Positions 34,201 to 47,854 are shown, numbered from the stretch's first letter. The stretch is DNA of 64,000 bases from Tanypteryx hageni (GCA_028673005.1 CM054118.1:56365338-56429337); one strand, 5' to 3'. Notes: generated by a model from the sequence alone, not told the origin. Translations and numbers: made by a program.

Positions 34201-35279
34201 AGTGAGTAAGTGCCATGGAGAAGAGAGGGTGGGGTGTATAGGGGCGGGGCGTCGCTCTCTTTCGCTCAATTTTTTTCCTTTTCCCGCCCCAACCCTCACA
34301 CCAACGACCCCCTATAGCAGAACGCTCTTCCAAATACGACGCAGTCTCTTCCATCGCTGAGTTTTCGCATTTTCCCACCACTTCTCTCGACTACGACGCA
34401 ATATGCCCTGCCGTCCCTCCTTCCCTGGATTTACTCCGCAGTTGTGCGAGAGACGTGACCAAACATTTCATTTAGTACGGTGCATTATTTAGTAGGGCTA
34501 TAATTAACCTATAGCTGTGCTTCCTTTTTATTATTTTTAGAAAAAGAATTATCACATTTTCGTTTATCGTAGCCTACCCTCGTAACCTTCCGGAAATAGA
34601 AATGTTTCCTTCCCAAATAAAGGGGAACTGTTGTTTGTTTTATCACATCTAATTAGCGGTTCTCCGATCTCTTTGTGTTCGTCCGACTGTCTATTTGCTG
34701 CTGTTGAAAATACGGGTATTTGCAAGTTGAAGCGTAAATGGCTATAATAATCACAATTATTTTATTTTTATTATTTACTTGAAAATAAATTAATAACTTC
34801 AATAATTCAATGTGGTTAATCCATTTGTTTCTTAATGGAAATATAACTACCACCATGTATGTCTTTCTTGCCATATCTCATGTATTTTACGATACATTCA
34901 TTACCTAAAATTTAAATTCTTCAGTATTAATCTTTCTTTCTCAATGACTAGAGAAGCCTTTAATAGGTGGAATTCCACTTCAGAGAAGAAGGAGAGAAGT
35001 TTACTTAAATAACTAGGTTTAATTCCACGCAGCAGAAAAATTAGATATCGATCAAGGCTTCGGTAAGTGCGACGCACCGATACCATGGTCGCAATGTAAT
35101 ATTTCTTCGCTGTAAAATGAAACCATTACGCTCTTTCTCCACAGAAATATTTGTAGTGGTAGAACCCAAATTGGCATATAGCGCGAGCCATTTGATCGAT
35201 AAAGTTTAAATAGAAGCTTATAACGACTCCAAACTCGAGGATTTTAAACGATAAATACTGGCGGCCCCTTGTCTTAAAC
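34201..35279. other. unannotated spacer
   Basis: No gene or named repeat recognised. Confidence 0.5.
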
Positions 35280-35718
35280 CAGGGGTGCCCAAACTACGGC
35301 CCGCGGGCCAAATGCGGCCCTCGAAGGGATTTTGTGCGGCCCGCGAAGTTATGGCGAAAAAGCAATTCGAAAATGTTAACACACAAATTCATACTTTTTT
35401 GACATTTTTTATAAGAAAACTTTAGATATTGAAATGTTAGCCATGAAAACCCTTATTTTTCTCCTTCTAAAATCGCAAATTTTAGTTTCAGCTTTATGCG
35501 AACATGCGTAATATGTAATTTCAACCACTTTGTAACTTGTTATGAAACACTTATTTAGACTTGATTTTCACTTATATGACACCTCAGATTATATAGAAAA
35601 CTTCCGATTTAAACTCTTATCCGGCCCGCCGAAGAATTGGCAACTTCCAATGCGGCCCGCCAAGGGATTCGCAACCACTCATGCGGCCCGCCATTAGAAA
35701 AGTTTGGGACGATCGGTG
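35280..35718. mobile_element. CGGCCCGC-type hAT-like MITE, copy 2 (about 439 bp)
   Basis: Begins CAGGGGTGCCCAAACTACGG and ends AAAAGTTTGGGACGATCGGTG, so the CCCAAAC and GTTTGGG boxes face each other. Four CGGCCCGC motifs lie near the ends. The flanks TCTTAAAC and ATTTTAAC are only partly alike. No protein is encoded. Confidence 0.75.
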
Positions 35719-38700
35719 ATTTTAACGCACGATCTTCTCGTACGCGGCGCCGTTCCTCGAGACGCCTCCAGTTTGGAGTACGTCGGCGGAAACTGCGACT
35801 CTTATTTCGCAGTGCGCGAGAGATATAGAGAAAGAGAAGGCTACACTGAAATTTCTTAGGGGAGGTCCGTTTGCCGGTCATGACATAGGTTAGTGCGCGT
35901 CGGTGGAGTGTTTACGTCCTCTCCCCTACCGTCCTTAACCCTCACCCCCTTCTTCCCCCCTCGTCCCCTTCTTCCCCCCTCCCCCCCCTTCTTCACCCCT
36001 CCCTGCCTCCTAGAAGCCGCCTACTCGCATAAAAAAGGCAGATGTACCAGCTTCAATGGTTCGATGATTACGTCGACGAAGAATGACCTCATCAGTTCGT
36101 CGAGCCGTAAAAACGCTCGCAGACTCGTCCACGGATCTCTTCCCCACCCTCCTCCCCAGGGTAGACCGACGGCCGTAAAGATATATGCATACCATTTTTT
36201 TAACCCTCTCGCCGAAAAGCCGTCTTGATGGCTGCAAAAAGGAAAACAGTGATTCACCGAAGGCCCGATAAAAGTCGGTGAGAGAGAGACGGCGGGATTA
36301 ATTTTTACTGTCTCCGCCGCAAACCTTTTTATTGCCCGTGTGTCGTCTAGGACCTTGCAGTGCGCTGTAAATGCGAGCCCCTAGGTTTTTGTCTCTTCGA
36401 TTAGAAATTTTTCGGAGTGGAAACACGCGGGTAAATTGCATCGGGTTTTTGAATGCGAATAACGCAATGATTGAACATGCAGAAATTTTCAAATAAGTGC
36501 AAGATTTAGATCAGGACAACCGTTTTTAGGCTGGTTTCCAAAGGAAACATGGCCTTATGAAATGGTCGGTGTGTGTCCCCCACTAACAACTTTTGCACCA
36601 ATGGACCGATTTTCATGAAACTTGTGGTATGAGGCTCGTGCTGCCATGGCCCGCCTCCTGGTTATACTTTATTTGGCGAAGATTGAAGTCCCGGGTTCGA
36701 TTCCAGGAACGTTTTTTCCTTATTTGTTTTTACATAGGAACTCTCAAATCCATCGTGCAGAGATGTTTTCTTTAATATTTTAAAATATATTAAAATTGTG
36801 ATATCAGAGCGAGGTTTGTACTGTTCTAATGGAAAAAGAATGTAAATTCTAATGCTTATCACCGAATTTTGATAATTGATCGTTTTTTCTTGAATTTCTA
36901 CTTAAACATAGCGTTTTTTGCGGTTTAAATTGGATTTCATCGGATTGTTGCCATGGAGACGATTATTACCGAACTCGGCTTGAACATAGACGAGTGAACG
37001 AATGGGTTATTTTCTTTTCCGCTCGACTACTCTTCAGCAATGGGCAGTTAATCCAAACATATTAGCGTGTAAACAGTAACATTTATTAAATTGGTTTATT
37101 TCAAAAAAATACATGCAAAATATAATGTCAGAAAGAAATGTTGACATTGCTTTTAATATTTTGAACCTGATAATGCTCTATTAATTTGTTTTACAATTTT
37201 TCTCTATCATTGTTAAACTATGAATTACATACAAGTGGTATTTATGGTATGGGAATTCCTTGGACTGACTAACACATACTGAAACATTTCCTGTCAATAT
37301 AAGAAATTAATTCAGGACGTCAAATTTAGTCCTGGTTTGGACTTCTGGTTTTTTGCCAAAGAGAGATTCGCATGCGAATGATTCATCCAATTGTACGCTA
37401 AATAAGTAACTGGCACGAAGGCAAGAAAAAAGGAGTTATTTTTTAAAAATAATAAAAAATGAGCGATTTTGCCAAATGAGAAAGTAAGAAGAGCAACTGC
37501 TTCGTTAAAGCTCTTCAAAGCAACAAACAAACAAAAGTGTTTCCAATTGATATCGTAGTTCGGAAGCACAAAATTGAGCGCAATTTCAAGTACTGCTAAA
37601 TAACTATTATGATTTAATCGAAGGCATGGCCATGCTTCAAAGGGCATTTTTCTGAAACACAATATTACAGAATGTCCCTTGTGCACATCTTTCACTATGC
37701 CGTCGGCCTCAAACTTATTACGCAACCGTGAAATGGTTGAACATGTTGGTGTTTCAGCTACAAATTCATGTTTCCAATATCTTTACACTTCTTTCACGTT
37801 ATCTTTTTTCCCAATAAAGCTTCAAAATTCACTTAATGTTGCTCAAAGTCAAACTAAGTTCACCATTTTAATCTGTACTGATTAGCCATAAAGTAATGCA
37901 TGCAATCAGGTTGTATTACATTAACGTCTTTTAGTGGTAGTCATGCAAACTAATATAAATCGTCTCACTCCTACCTACATTTTAACATGTTTTATGAGCG
38001 TTCAAAGTGTTTAAATTTTCTACGGACACTCTGTATGGTACTGTGATGGGTCAAAAAAAGATTCGAAAAAAGTGCTTCCGACAAACAAACTGGCCTTTTA
38101 AATTATTTTTGGCGTTCTATTACCTGATCATCACACAATTTGTTCATTTTTTCGCTTTATCTTTGGTCCCACTTTAAATCCAATTCTTTTGAATTTTTCC
38201 TCTTTCGGGAGAGGAAAGGAATTTCACCCAAAAGTCGAAAATATTAGCAAATCCCAGACGAGCGCTGACTTGGACTTGTAATTGTTGTTTGCATGCCGCC
38301 GATGATAACGTGACATTAACCGCGTAGGATAAAAACGTTCGCGATCAAAATAATTTCGCGGAAGGAAAAATAGAGAATAATTTCGCGCAGCCTCATAATG
38401 CACTTCTCTCGGAGACTCGAAAATTTCCGCGCTCGACGCTTTTTGCAAACGGAGCGGATAATCAACGAAATTACGAAACCTCGAGGTTGGAACGCCCGCA
38501 GAGCGACCGCGAGAAAACCCGCCATTTCGAGACTTTTCGAATAGACCCGTTAAGGTCTCATTTTTGAAGGTCATTCAAAGAAATTATCCACCTCGCGAAA
38601 TTGCGAAGGTCGAGTCTTTTATTTTCCGAGAACTCCGCAGTTGCTTTTACTTCGTGAATCGAATAAAATGTCGTTCCGCTCATTCGTTTGTGAACTCTGA

Positions 38701-39149
38701 ATCATATTCGAAGTATTATTTAAAATTTCTCGTGGCATTTGAGGCAAGAAAAAATGAACTTCCCGAGCAAAGCGTCAGCCGAGGGCCGATAACGACGAAA
38801 AAAACTGAAAACCACTTCGAGTAAAGACGATATTTTTTTACCTGTTATCCCTTGACGTGAACGAGAGATTTGTAAGAAAGAAATAAAAGGAATGTTTTCG
38901 ACATTCGAGCTCACTAATATATTATACGCGTCCCGTGATTTCGTCGTAGTGAATACTTGATTCATCGCTTGGGAGAAAAAAGCGTTCTTGTTTTATCGGA
39001 GGGAAAAAATTCTGTTTGTACGCCCGGAGAGCAACTGACTGGAGAAAAGTGTGTAGCGTGGTGTGACGAAGTAAGCCACACCGCGGATCGTTACTGGAGA
39101 GCTTTTAATGTCTGTCATTATTGTGACACTCGAGAAAACGTACGTTTAC
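35719..39149. other. unannotated spacer with CpG-rich islands
   Basis: Lower-AT, CpG-rich stretches lie at about 35720-36330 and 38220-38720. The first contains a C-rich run near 35930-36010. A lone B-box-like CCGGGTTCGATTCCAGG lies at 36691-36707. The 36540-36640 text (ACCGATTTTCATGAAACTT) resembles recurrent arthropod repeats. No gene recognised. Confidence 0.4.
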
Positions 39150-39409
39150 ACTTTTTTGCTCCCTTTCCTCCCACTTCTCTTTTTCTCTCCCTATCTACTA
39201 CCCCCTCCTTTCCTCCACCTTTGTCCATCTCCATCTCTCCCTCCCTTTGTCCTCCCATGTCTCACCCTCACTCTCCCTCCATCTCATTACATTCTTCCTT
39301 TATCACTCCTCTCCTCCCCTTTATTCTCCCCTAACTCTCCCTCCCTCCGTCCTAACATCTCTCCCTCCTTAATCACTCCCTCTATCCTCCTCTATCTCTC
39401 TCCCCCCCC
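39150..39409. repeat. pyrimidine microsatellite upstream of copy B
   Basis: C/T-only sequence with CCTCCC and CTCC subunits, directly abutting the next repeat. Confidence 0.9.
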
Positions 39410-39703
39410 TCTCTTCTCTTCGTAGATGTTTTCCGCAGTGAGACATTTTTTCTGTGTTAAAACATAGCCGATACACAGTTTGTTTCGACCCACAAAACTA
39501 ACAATATTCTTTGGTAATGCTCTATGATCTATTAACCAATATATAATTAACTTGTAATCAACATGTATTTTATTGTAATTCATATGTAATTAATTAATTT
39601 TTAATATTTAAATATTGTAACTATATTACAAAAGGGTTAAATGTAAGATGGGACGATATAGTCTCAACTTCGCCCTAAATAAATTCGTTTGTCTGTCTGT
39701 CTC
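39410..39703 (+). repeat. RTE 3'-tail-bearing repeat, copy B
   Basis: Matches copy A at 17905-18186 across its length. It begins TCTTCTCTTCGTAGATG, contains CCCACAAAACTAACAAT and TTGGTAATGCTCTATG, and ends GATATAGTCTCAACTTCGCCC, then TAAATAAATTCGTTTG and (TCTG)n. Like copy A it sits between two pyrimidine tracts. Confidence 0.78.
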
Positions 39704-40555
39704 CCTTTTTCTCACTCTCAAGCTGACCCTTTTCATCCTTTTTACTCCCTCCCCCTTCCCTATTTCTCCATCCCTTTCCTTCCGTTTCTCCCTCCCTCTC
39801 GCTCTCTCCCGCTCGCTCCCTCCATCTCTCCCTACCTCTCCTTCCCTACCTCTCCTTCCCTACCTCTCCTTCCCTACCTCCCACTCCCTACCTCCCACTC
39901 CCTACCTCCCACTCCCTACCTCCCACTCCCTACCTCCCACTCCCTACCTCCCACTCCCTACCTCCCACTCCCTACCTCCCACTCCCTACCTCCCACTCCC
40001 TACCTCCCACTCCCTACCTCCCACTCCCTACCTCCCACTCCCTACCTCCCACTCCCTACCTCCCACTCCCTACCTCCCACTCCCTACCTCTCCTTCCCAT
40101 CTCTCCTTCCTTACCTCTCCCTCCCTACATCTCGCTCCCTACATCTCGCTCCCTCTTTCCCTTCTTCCTTTGTCCCTCACTTTCTCCTCCCTCCTCTCTT
40201 TCATCTTCTCTCTCCATCCTACCCTATCTCTCCCTCCTCACTCCTATGCTCTAGCCTCCCCTCTCTCTTCCTCACACTTACTCCCTCTCTCTTCCTCACA
40301 CTTCCTTCCTCTCTCCTTATCCCCCCTTCCCTCTCTATACTTGCCTCTCTTTATTCGTCTATGCCTTTCTCTCTTCCCCTTAATCCTTCCCTCAACCTCT
40401 TCTTCCCTTACTCCATACATTTCTTTATCCTCTCTCCGTTTCACTATCTCCTTTATTCTTTCCCCTTTCTATCTCGTCCTCCCTCAACGTCCCCCTCTCT
40501 CTCTCCCCTCACTACCTCTCCCTTTTCTATCTCCCCTTCCCTTCCTCTCTATCCG
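39704..40555. repeat. pyrimidine tract containing a 14-bp tandem array
   Basis: After (TCTG)n, a 14-bp unit TACCTCTCCTTCCC changes to TACCTCCCACTCCC and runs about 14 times to near 40090, with near-perfect copies. CT-rich sequence follows to about 40550. Because 14 is not a multiple of 3, all three plus frames stay open by chance of composition. Confidence 0.95.
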
Positions 40556-43039
40556 CCAGTATGCTTCATCTTCCTTTTGATTTACAGCAAAAAAACGAGA
40601 AGTTCCACGAGATCGTCAACGCCTTCACTTGATCCCCATGATCCACTGCGACCGAAATCCTCCGCATAGACGGATTTTTCCGGGTCGATTGAAAAAGCGG
40701 TGTCATTAAAACCGTATCATTGGTTTTTCTCTAAAACTTCAACGTGGCCTGCGACCTAACATTTGCCAAAGGATCGTTACGCTGAATGTCATTTCAATTC
40801 AACGGTTTGATGCGGAAAACACCAGCAAAACTCTCCTCGACAATGTCCATCAGAAACAAAGTTTTTTATCTATCGCGGCTCTTCAAAGATATAATGCCGA
40901 TCAGAAACAAAGTTTTTTATCTATTGTGGCTTTTCAAAAGATGTATTTTAAAAAATATTTCCGATCCTAAAGCGTCCTGTCGATTCATCGTTTTTCTATG
41001 CTCCAGTTCATCTTCAACGTAATTCATAATTTTGCGTTTTCCTCTTCATTTCAGTTTGGTTTATAAGCGCACAATATCATGTCCAGTTAAAGCGCTCGTA
41101 TCCGGAAAGCTAGGGACCGAAGGCGTTCCGGAATATAGAATTTTCCTAACAACGAGTGGTCAGCTTTTAATGACTAACTAAATTATTATTGTAAAAAATA
41201 CTAAAGCCATGTTTTTACGTCTTTAACGCAAGTATATGAATAAATAAAGCACGGAAGATATAAAATAATATAAAAGATGGAAATATTTATGTACACACGA
41301 AGTTTCTCATACAAATAATTTGTTTTACCCGATCCCGGTGGGATCATAGATGAAACGAACAAGTTTTTACGCTGTACGGATGTTTTTTTTTCATTTCAAA
41401 ATTATTTCCTAAGCCGTGGAAATGCAGAGCACCAGATAATATAAGCGCCATATTTTCGCAACAACTATGTTTTTCCGGATTAGACAAAACTCGAAGACCA
41501 TTCCGAACCAGGGATCTTTCAGGACCGCATAATTCCGGATTAAAGAGGTCCAAGCGTATATTTTAAAACTCGCACACACAATTTTTAATTATATGCATTT
41601 AAAATATTTAATTAAGCCTTACAATAACTATTAAAAGGCAATATAAAATTTATAGGGAGATTATGTCGTGGATTTTTAAAAAAGCATCATAAAATTTCCA
41701 AACCTATTATTGAAATTCTGGCGTTGCTAGCCATCTCAAAGCATCTTGTACCAGATTTTGTAACATTAACCTCACATGGCTCCACTCCATTTAATTCCTT
41801 CTCTCGCAAAATTTATAAATTCCTGACAAGGCGCTAATTTGGTGTGCGGACTATATATGGGTCACGACGTGCGTTGTAACAAATGGAAGATTAAAATTTC
41901 TTCTTTTTTCGCCTGTGAGAATGAGTACAATTTGCGGTCATTTTTTAAGATTTATAATGGAGTCTAATGAACTCGACGACATAAATAAGCCCCATTCTTG
42001 CGCGTATGCACATACACTCAACCATCAGCGTATCCGAGTTAATGGCAGTTTTTATGGACGACCTAATTATATCACTCCCTACTCTTCCTACCCTCGTGAA
42101 GGCCCTGCAGAGAAGATGGGACGTCGTGACCTTGGGGGCGAAATTTAGTGCGCAGCCTCTCCTTTTATAACGGGATTCTCTCGCAAATATCTCGGTCAAA
42201 ATCGAAATGGACGATGCGGCGATGATGTTGCGAAGAGTTTTCGATTCAGTCCCATCTCAGTGAAATAAAAGCTCGTTTATAACCCTCTCTCTCTCCTTCA
42301 ATGTTGTTTTCCTCACGCGTCCTCTTATATTCTCTGTTCTTTCTTCCTATTTTTGAACATTTCAGTTTATTCACATCATCTTGCCTTTCTTCTCCCGACC
42401 CTGCGTTCTCCTTTGTTCTACCTTACGCGCCGCTTTCACTTCCGTCACTTCGTCTTTTCTTTCCTTTTGTCTTCATTCAAATTTTGAAGTTTCATTATCC
42501 TTTTACTCGTTTCCTTATTGGCATTCCATTATTTTTATCTTTTTCGAGCTTTCCTTCGTATAATTAAAATAATCCCTGTACCATCACATTGCCCGCCTAC
42601 CAGTGTTATTAACCTCTCTGTTTTTTGGATAAATTCCCGGAGTTCCTCCTGTGATGGACATACCTCGAAAATTCATTATTTTTCACGACATAAATTTAGG
42701 TATAGCTTTTTATTGGCGTTTTTCTAATAAAATCCGCTTATGCGTTCGGTTTGCCCGTCTGTCCGACGCGCAAACTTCTCCTAAACGAAAGCAGATAGAG
42801 ACTTAGTTTTTTCGCCAGTCGATTTAGTATTCTGTCTCGTTGGGCACGTATTCTCGGTTCGACCGCCTGCCCGTCTGTTCATTTTTTTACCGCCATTTAC
42901 TGTCTGCTTCGGCAGCTCTTCCCCTACTTGATTTCAATTCAGTCACTCGATTCAGAATAATTCGAAATTGTGAAATAACGGACATGGATAACACTCAAAA
43001 GAGACTTGTCGAGCTCGCTTTTTGACTGGAATCATATTG
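40556..43039. other. unannotated spacer
   Basis: Apart from the 51-bp duplication at 40843 I see no gene or named repeat. Sequence near 42300-42550 is T/C-rich but not repetitive. Confidence 0.45.
40843..40942. repeat. 51-bp tandem duplication
   Basis: ATGTCCATCAGAAACAAAG at 40843 recurs as ATGCCGATCAGAAACAAAG at 40894, and the TTTTTTATCTAT and TCTTCAAAGAT parts follow in both. The repeat keeps a single open frame (17-residue unit RNKVFYLxxLFK). Confidence 0.85.
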
Positions 43040-43110
43040 ATGAGCTGTATTTCTTCAATAATAGTTTAAAGGTTGGGAAAACAGATGCGAATTTTGGCTA
43101 CAAATCAGCC
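43040..43110 (+). repeat. dispersed repeat fragment, family of 55746
   Basis: GGTTGGGAAAACAGATGCG then AATTTTGGCTACAAATCAGC and CGTCATCAG aligns with GGTTGTGAAGACGAAACGCG then ATTTCGGTTACAAAGCAGCC and GTCATCAG at 55782-55832. Confidence 0.65.
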
Positions 43111-43452
43111 GTCATCAGCTTCAATGACAAGTACCTCAATGTTAAAAATGAAGCCATCGCCTTTTTATGTATTTTTGAATTTGTTTTCAGCCATAAGACG
43201 ACCCGTCATCAATGGTGATATTTATATTTTAGAACGTACTACTGGGACAGCTACCTTGAAGCCAACATGTGCATCCGGTTTTACCCAACCTTTTTATTGC
43301 TATTAGAGTGGTATAGACAGATGAAACTATTGATCCTAATGAGAATCTAATGATAAAATGCCGAAAGGACAAGTGGACGAAATTCGAAGAGAAGTTTATT
43401 CTACATCACCCGTGAGGAACGAGGAAAAAGCAGCATTTTTCAGCGTTTTAAC

Positions 43453-43751
43453 CAGGGGTAGAGAACCTGCGGCCCACGAGAGCGTTTTGTGCGGCCCGAG
43501 TAGCTGTGGTAAAAAATTTAACACAAATTCTTATTTTAAAAAAATCAAATTATGGCAATAAAGCATTTAATATTAACCCTAAAAACTAATTTAGAATTGA
43601 TTTTCACTTATACGGTAACTCGGAATCTCTAGAAATTTTCCGATTTAAGATAAAATTCGGCCCGCCAGATCATTGGCAAATTCCAATGCGGCCCCGAAGG
43701 ATTCGCGAGAACCAATGCGACCCGCCGTGTAGAATAGGTTCCTCATCCCTG
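43453..43751. mobile_element. CGGCCCGC-type hAT-like MITE, copy 3 (299 bp)
   Basis: The ends CAGGGGTAGAGAACCT and AGGTTCCTCATCCCTG are inverted repeats (13 of 16). The length equals copy 1. GCGGCCC motifs lie inside both ends. It sits after TTTTAAC, like copy 1, suggesting a preferred TTxAAAC target. Confidence 0.8.
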
Positions 43752-44514
43752 GTTCAGATATTTAAAGAAAATTCATTTTTCAATGTGTAAGATGTTTTTT
43801 TTTTTCATTCTCTCTAGCCAGGATGCTCAAATAGTCCATGACAAAAGCGCTACCACCTGGTTAGTTAAAATATACCTCCAGGACCCATATCAAGGGACAC
43901 CTGGTGCCTATTTTCTTGTTTTCTATTTCCGGACCCAAGCCGTGTCTTGTTCTGCAACGCTTGACTTCTTTAGGATAACTTGGCTATTTGGATTGTGTTT
44001 TTCCACTAAAGGTTTTTTATTCTGTCCCTTTTAGTCAGGATTCCGAAACAATTTCTCTTAAACCCTGTGCCTCGGACATTAATTACGCCTCCATCTTCTT
44101 TCCCTTTCGACGGACCAGCTTCATCCCCTTTCTCATTTTCCCGATCGTTCTCTTTTCCCCCTTTCTTTTACAATTTATTCTTTCCTCCTCTGTCCCTCTT
44201 CTCTCTCTGCTCCTTTTGATCTCCTGCGATTCGTTTGAGTTCCTCCTCCTTTCCACTCTTGTCAACTTTAATTTTCCCCTTCTCTTTCCCGCTCTTTCTC
44301 TTTTCCACTTACATTCTGCCTCCCTCTAGGTTTCGTTCCACTCCTCAGTCACCATATCTCCTCTTTCTCGCAAAATTATCTCGGATTCTTTTTTTATTTT
44401 TGACATTTACAAAAATATCCCCTTCCATCTTTCAAATCCCAGAACGAGACTCCTTAGCCTCCCATTACCTTAACAGCACACTGTTTTTTTGGGAAAACGT
44501 CGCTTTTCCCATCT
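43752..44514. other. unannotated spacer, increasingly pyrimidine-rich
   Basis: From about 44090 the plus strand becomes T/C-rich and merges into the next tract. No gene recognised. Confidence 0.5.
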
Positions 44515-45175
44515 CAAATTATCCCTCTCTTCACTCTCAATCCATCTCTCCCTCCTCCCTCCCTTTGGTCTCTCTCCCCTACCTCATCTATTTCTCCTTT
44601 CAACTTTTTACCCCTCAACTCCCCCCATCTCCCTCCCCATCTCTCTCCCCATCTCCCTCCCCATCTCCCTCCCCATCTCCCTCCCCATCTCCCTCCCCAT
44701 CTCCCTCCCCATCTCCCTCCCCATCTCCATTCACTCTCCCTCCACTCTCTTCCATTCCCTCTCTCACATCTCCCTCTCTCTCCCATCTCCCTCTCTCTCC
44801 CATCTCCCTCTCTCTCCCATCTCCCTCTCTCTCTCCATTTCTCTCCACTCTCTCCCTATCTCCCTCCACTATTCCCTCCAATCTCCCTCCCAATCTCCCT
44901 TCCAATCTCCCTTCCAAACTCCCTTCCAATCTCTCTCCCAATTTCCCTCCCAATTTCCCTCCACTCTTCCTCTCCACTCTCCCTCCCAATCTCCCTTCAC
45001 TCTTTCCCCTTTCTCTCCTCTCCTCACCAAACTATCCTTTTCTTTCATTCTCCTTCATCCCTCCTTCACACCCTATTCGTCTGCTTCTCATTTCTTTTTA
45101 TCTTCTCCTCTCACATCTCCCATTCTTCCTGCCGCGCAAATCTATTTCTATCTCCCTCTTCGTTTTATTTTTTTA
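44515..45175. repeat. pyrimidine tract with 12-bp and 17-bp subarrays
   Basis: A 12-bp unit CCCATCTCCCTC repeats about nine times at 44622-44735. A unit of about 17 bp (CATCTCCCTCTCTCTCC) repeats four times at 44765-44835. CTCCCTCCCAAT-like units follow to about 45000. Confidence 0.95.
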
Positions 45176-45451
45176 ATTTTTAATGTCCCTCCGTACACAA
45201 TGGCGATGCTTCACGCTCTCCCGCCCATTCATTATTCAGCACGCTTCACTTAACTCCTCTTCCTCCCCTTCCTCTACCCCGCTTCCAACATACCTCGTGC
45301 TTTTTCATGTACTCTCCCTCTGCACGTTTCCCGCGCCCGAAGGCACAAGAGAAAACAGAAAGAGTGCGGGAGGGAGGAGAGGTGTGTGTATGGTGTACGA
45401 ATACACACCCTTGCACTCACGATCATGCGCATGCAAGTACGGACGCATATT

Positions 45452-45471
45452 CACACACACACACACACACA
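45452..45471. repeat. (CA)n microsatellite
   Basis: Ten CA units. Confidence 0.97.
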
Positions 45472-45649
45472 TGTAAATACCCACATTCGTGGATAAACAA
45501 ATAAACACAGCTACGTAAATTCATTAATGAATCTTTATTATTGGTCTAATTTATAGGGGTTTATAATTATTAGCGCTATGATAAAAAGGTTCATTTTATC
45601 GGTTTTTCCGTTCGTCCGACTAAATAGCAGGCATCTGCGGAATATATTT

Positions 45650-45806
45650 CATTTTTTAATTTACTTGTATTTTTATTAGCTCTTGAAGAACATTTCCTCT
45701 GGCTCTGACGACGAGTTTTAAGACAACCGCCAAGATGTGTGCTTACAGCTGAATTCGAACTCGCGATCCTACAATTGGGAGGCATGCTAACAACCGCTTA
45801 TGGAGA
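45650..45806 (-). repeat. tRNA-derived SINE, minus strand (family B copy 2)
   Basis: On the minus strand CATAAGCGGTTGTTAGCATG is followed by GGATCGCGAGTTCGAATTC, then a body ending GAGCTAATAAAAATACAAG. Head and tail both align with 19481-19655, and the bodies differ more. Confidence 0.75.
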
Positions 45807-47854
45807 TAGAGCGGCCATATTTAAGGGTTTTGATCAAGACGTAAAATTGCGGAAAAAATAAGCTTATTATTATCATTATCATATTACTATCATTTCCCCT
45901 CTTGTTTCTAAATTTTATATTTCGGATACCAAGTCTATGCACGATGAAATATTTCATAGATACAGGGGTGATATTAAATTATAATCTTTATGCATGTATT
46001 TACACACGCGAGTATGCGCTTTAATGATTATGAAAGCACTTATCTTCGCATTACCGTAACTGCGTCACTTGCCACACCCCATTGCGCCTTCGTACGTAAT
46101 CTACGTCTCGGGCTTCGGCTCTCTTGGTAGTAAATATATCGATCTTTGTTTACGCCCTCCTCCTACCATGCGAATACGCACGCACTTACCATCTAAGGTC
46201 TCATTCCTCCCTTTTAAATGAATGACAAAGACCTTGAAACGCCTCGTCTGGCCGTGCGTTTTTATTTTTTTCGAGTTTCAAGTTTTCCTTTTTTTACTCG
46301 TTTTCAGTTCCCCCCCCCCACTCCTTCAATTAACGAAAAACAAAAAAAAAGCGACTGGTATAGCTTGTGTATTTGTCCCGCCGTTATGGCTATGAAAAGG
46401 TGGCTCGTTGAAATCTATTTTTTATTTCGATTTTCCAGAAAAATACCGCGCACGTCTTCGGCATATGCGGGAACGGTTTTAGTTTATCTGTGTATCTGAT
46501 GAACTCGTCGGTGTTATAGATATGAATTTAGAGGCCTATTCGAATTCTTAGATTACTGTGAAATTATGCGTGGGCGTTTTTTTATTTTCAAAATGAAACA
46601 CAGTATAACAAAAAACAATAACGCCATTCATTTATTTTAATAAAATTACTTAAACTACGGATTCAATTTGAGATTTTTCAATAAATGTTAAATATAATAT
46701 TTTAAATAAGGATATCCTATCTTAAATATACCAAATGAAGCGATGCTATAGAAATAGTTCATAATTCCCGTGTAAATTTGTACGTAAAAATTCTAAAGAG
46801 GACGTGTCACATAAATGAGATCATGAATGTAAAGGTTTAGATAATTTCCTTTTCTAAGGGCTCAAAAATACCTACAGAATTTAGTGACCAAGATATCAAA
46901 ATTTAATAATTACAACATCCATTCATTAGGACATTAAAATTTATAGTGCGCCACCAACAGCTATTTGTAGACAAAATAGGGGATTCGCGAATACTTTTAA
47001 AGCTTTTGCACCATAATGGCTATAAATTTATTCTAAGAGGCATTAATTCATGATCATGTCGATTTTAAATGTCGAAATTAAAAATTGAAAGCGCGCCAAA
47101 AATTTGATCGATGGAAAGCATATTATGTGAGTTATAAATAAAATATAATGAATAATTATTCCGGTTTGTGAATCAAAAGCCAATATTTGATAAATTAATT
47201 ATTATATAACTATTTGATGAAAACATTTAAACTGAAACTTGTGGTTAAAATAGCTACCACACTACTAAACTATACTTTTATTTATTCCGACATCATGAAT
47301 TAAAATAGTTAAATATAGCATAAAATATCGTCAACAGCGATATTCGAGCATGGTTTAAAAATGCTCGATTAAATGATTGTTCTCCACTTATGCTCCGTAC
47401 ATTAGCCGATGATTTGTTTATCCGCATCAATTTATCCAATCAATTACCCAAATAATATGGTTTGATTCGTCATGTAAATATACACACCATTCAATTAAAG
47501 GTAGAACTTTCGTTTTATATTGAACCAGGCATCTCCGGAATTATATTGAAGCAAATTTTAAGAGGCTAAGTTTCGTGTTAGCATCAGTGGAACCAACCGG
47601 AAGGAACTACTAGCCTCTAAAAGAAGAGAATCCGCTCGATGATAGCGCAGTACCGGCAAGCCCTTTTCTTTTGGAACGACTTATAAATAGCCTCTGGATA
47701 AATCTTTTCTCCCCAAAGCCTCAAACAGTCCAAACAGAGGCGTACGCGAAGGCGGACGCGTACTTCAGTAGCTCCTTTTGCCCGCCAGAGGGAAACACCA
47801 GCACTCTTCATCCGTATCCCAGGGCGTTTCCTAGAACGAAAAATCCAATCCTCA
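45807..47854. other. unannotated spacer
   Basis: AT-rich, with a run of 9 C near 46310. No gene or named repeat recognised. Confidence 0.5.

Noticed and set aside
32581..34299. 572-codon minus-strand open frame
   Set aside because: Composed almost only of Ser, Leu, Pro and Phe, fully inside a purine microsatellite; open by composition, not coding.
36691..36707. Isolated Pol III B-box-like CCGGGTTCGATTCCAGG
   Set aside because: No A-box at proper spacing and no second copy in the window; insufficient for a SINE or tRNA call.
39648..40669. Two overlapping plus-strand frames of 310 and 326 codons
   Set aside because: Translations of the 14-bp pyrimidine array in two phases; no domain.
44235..45253. 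Plus-strand frames of 313 and 254 codons
   Set aside because: Ser/Pro/Leu-only translation of CT-rich repeats.
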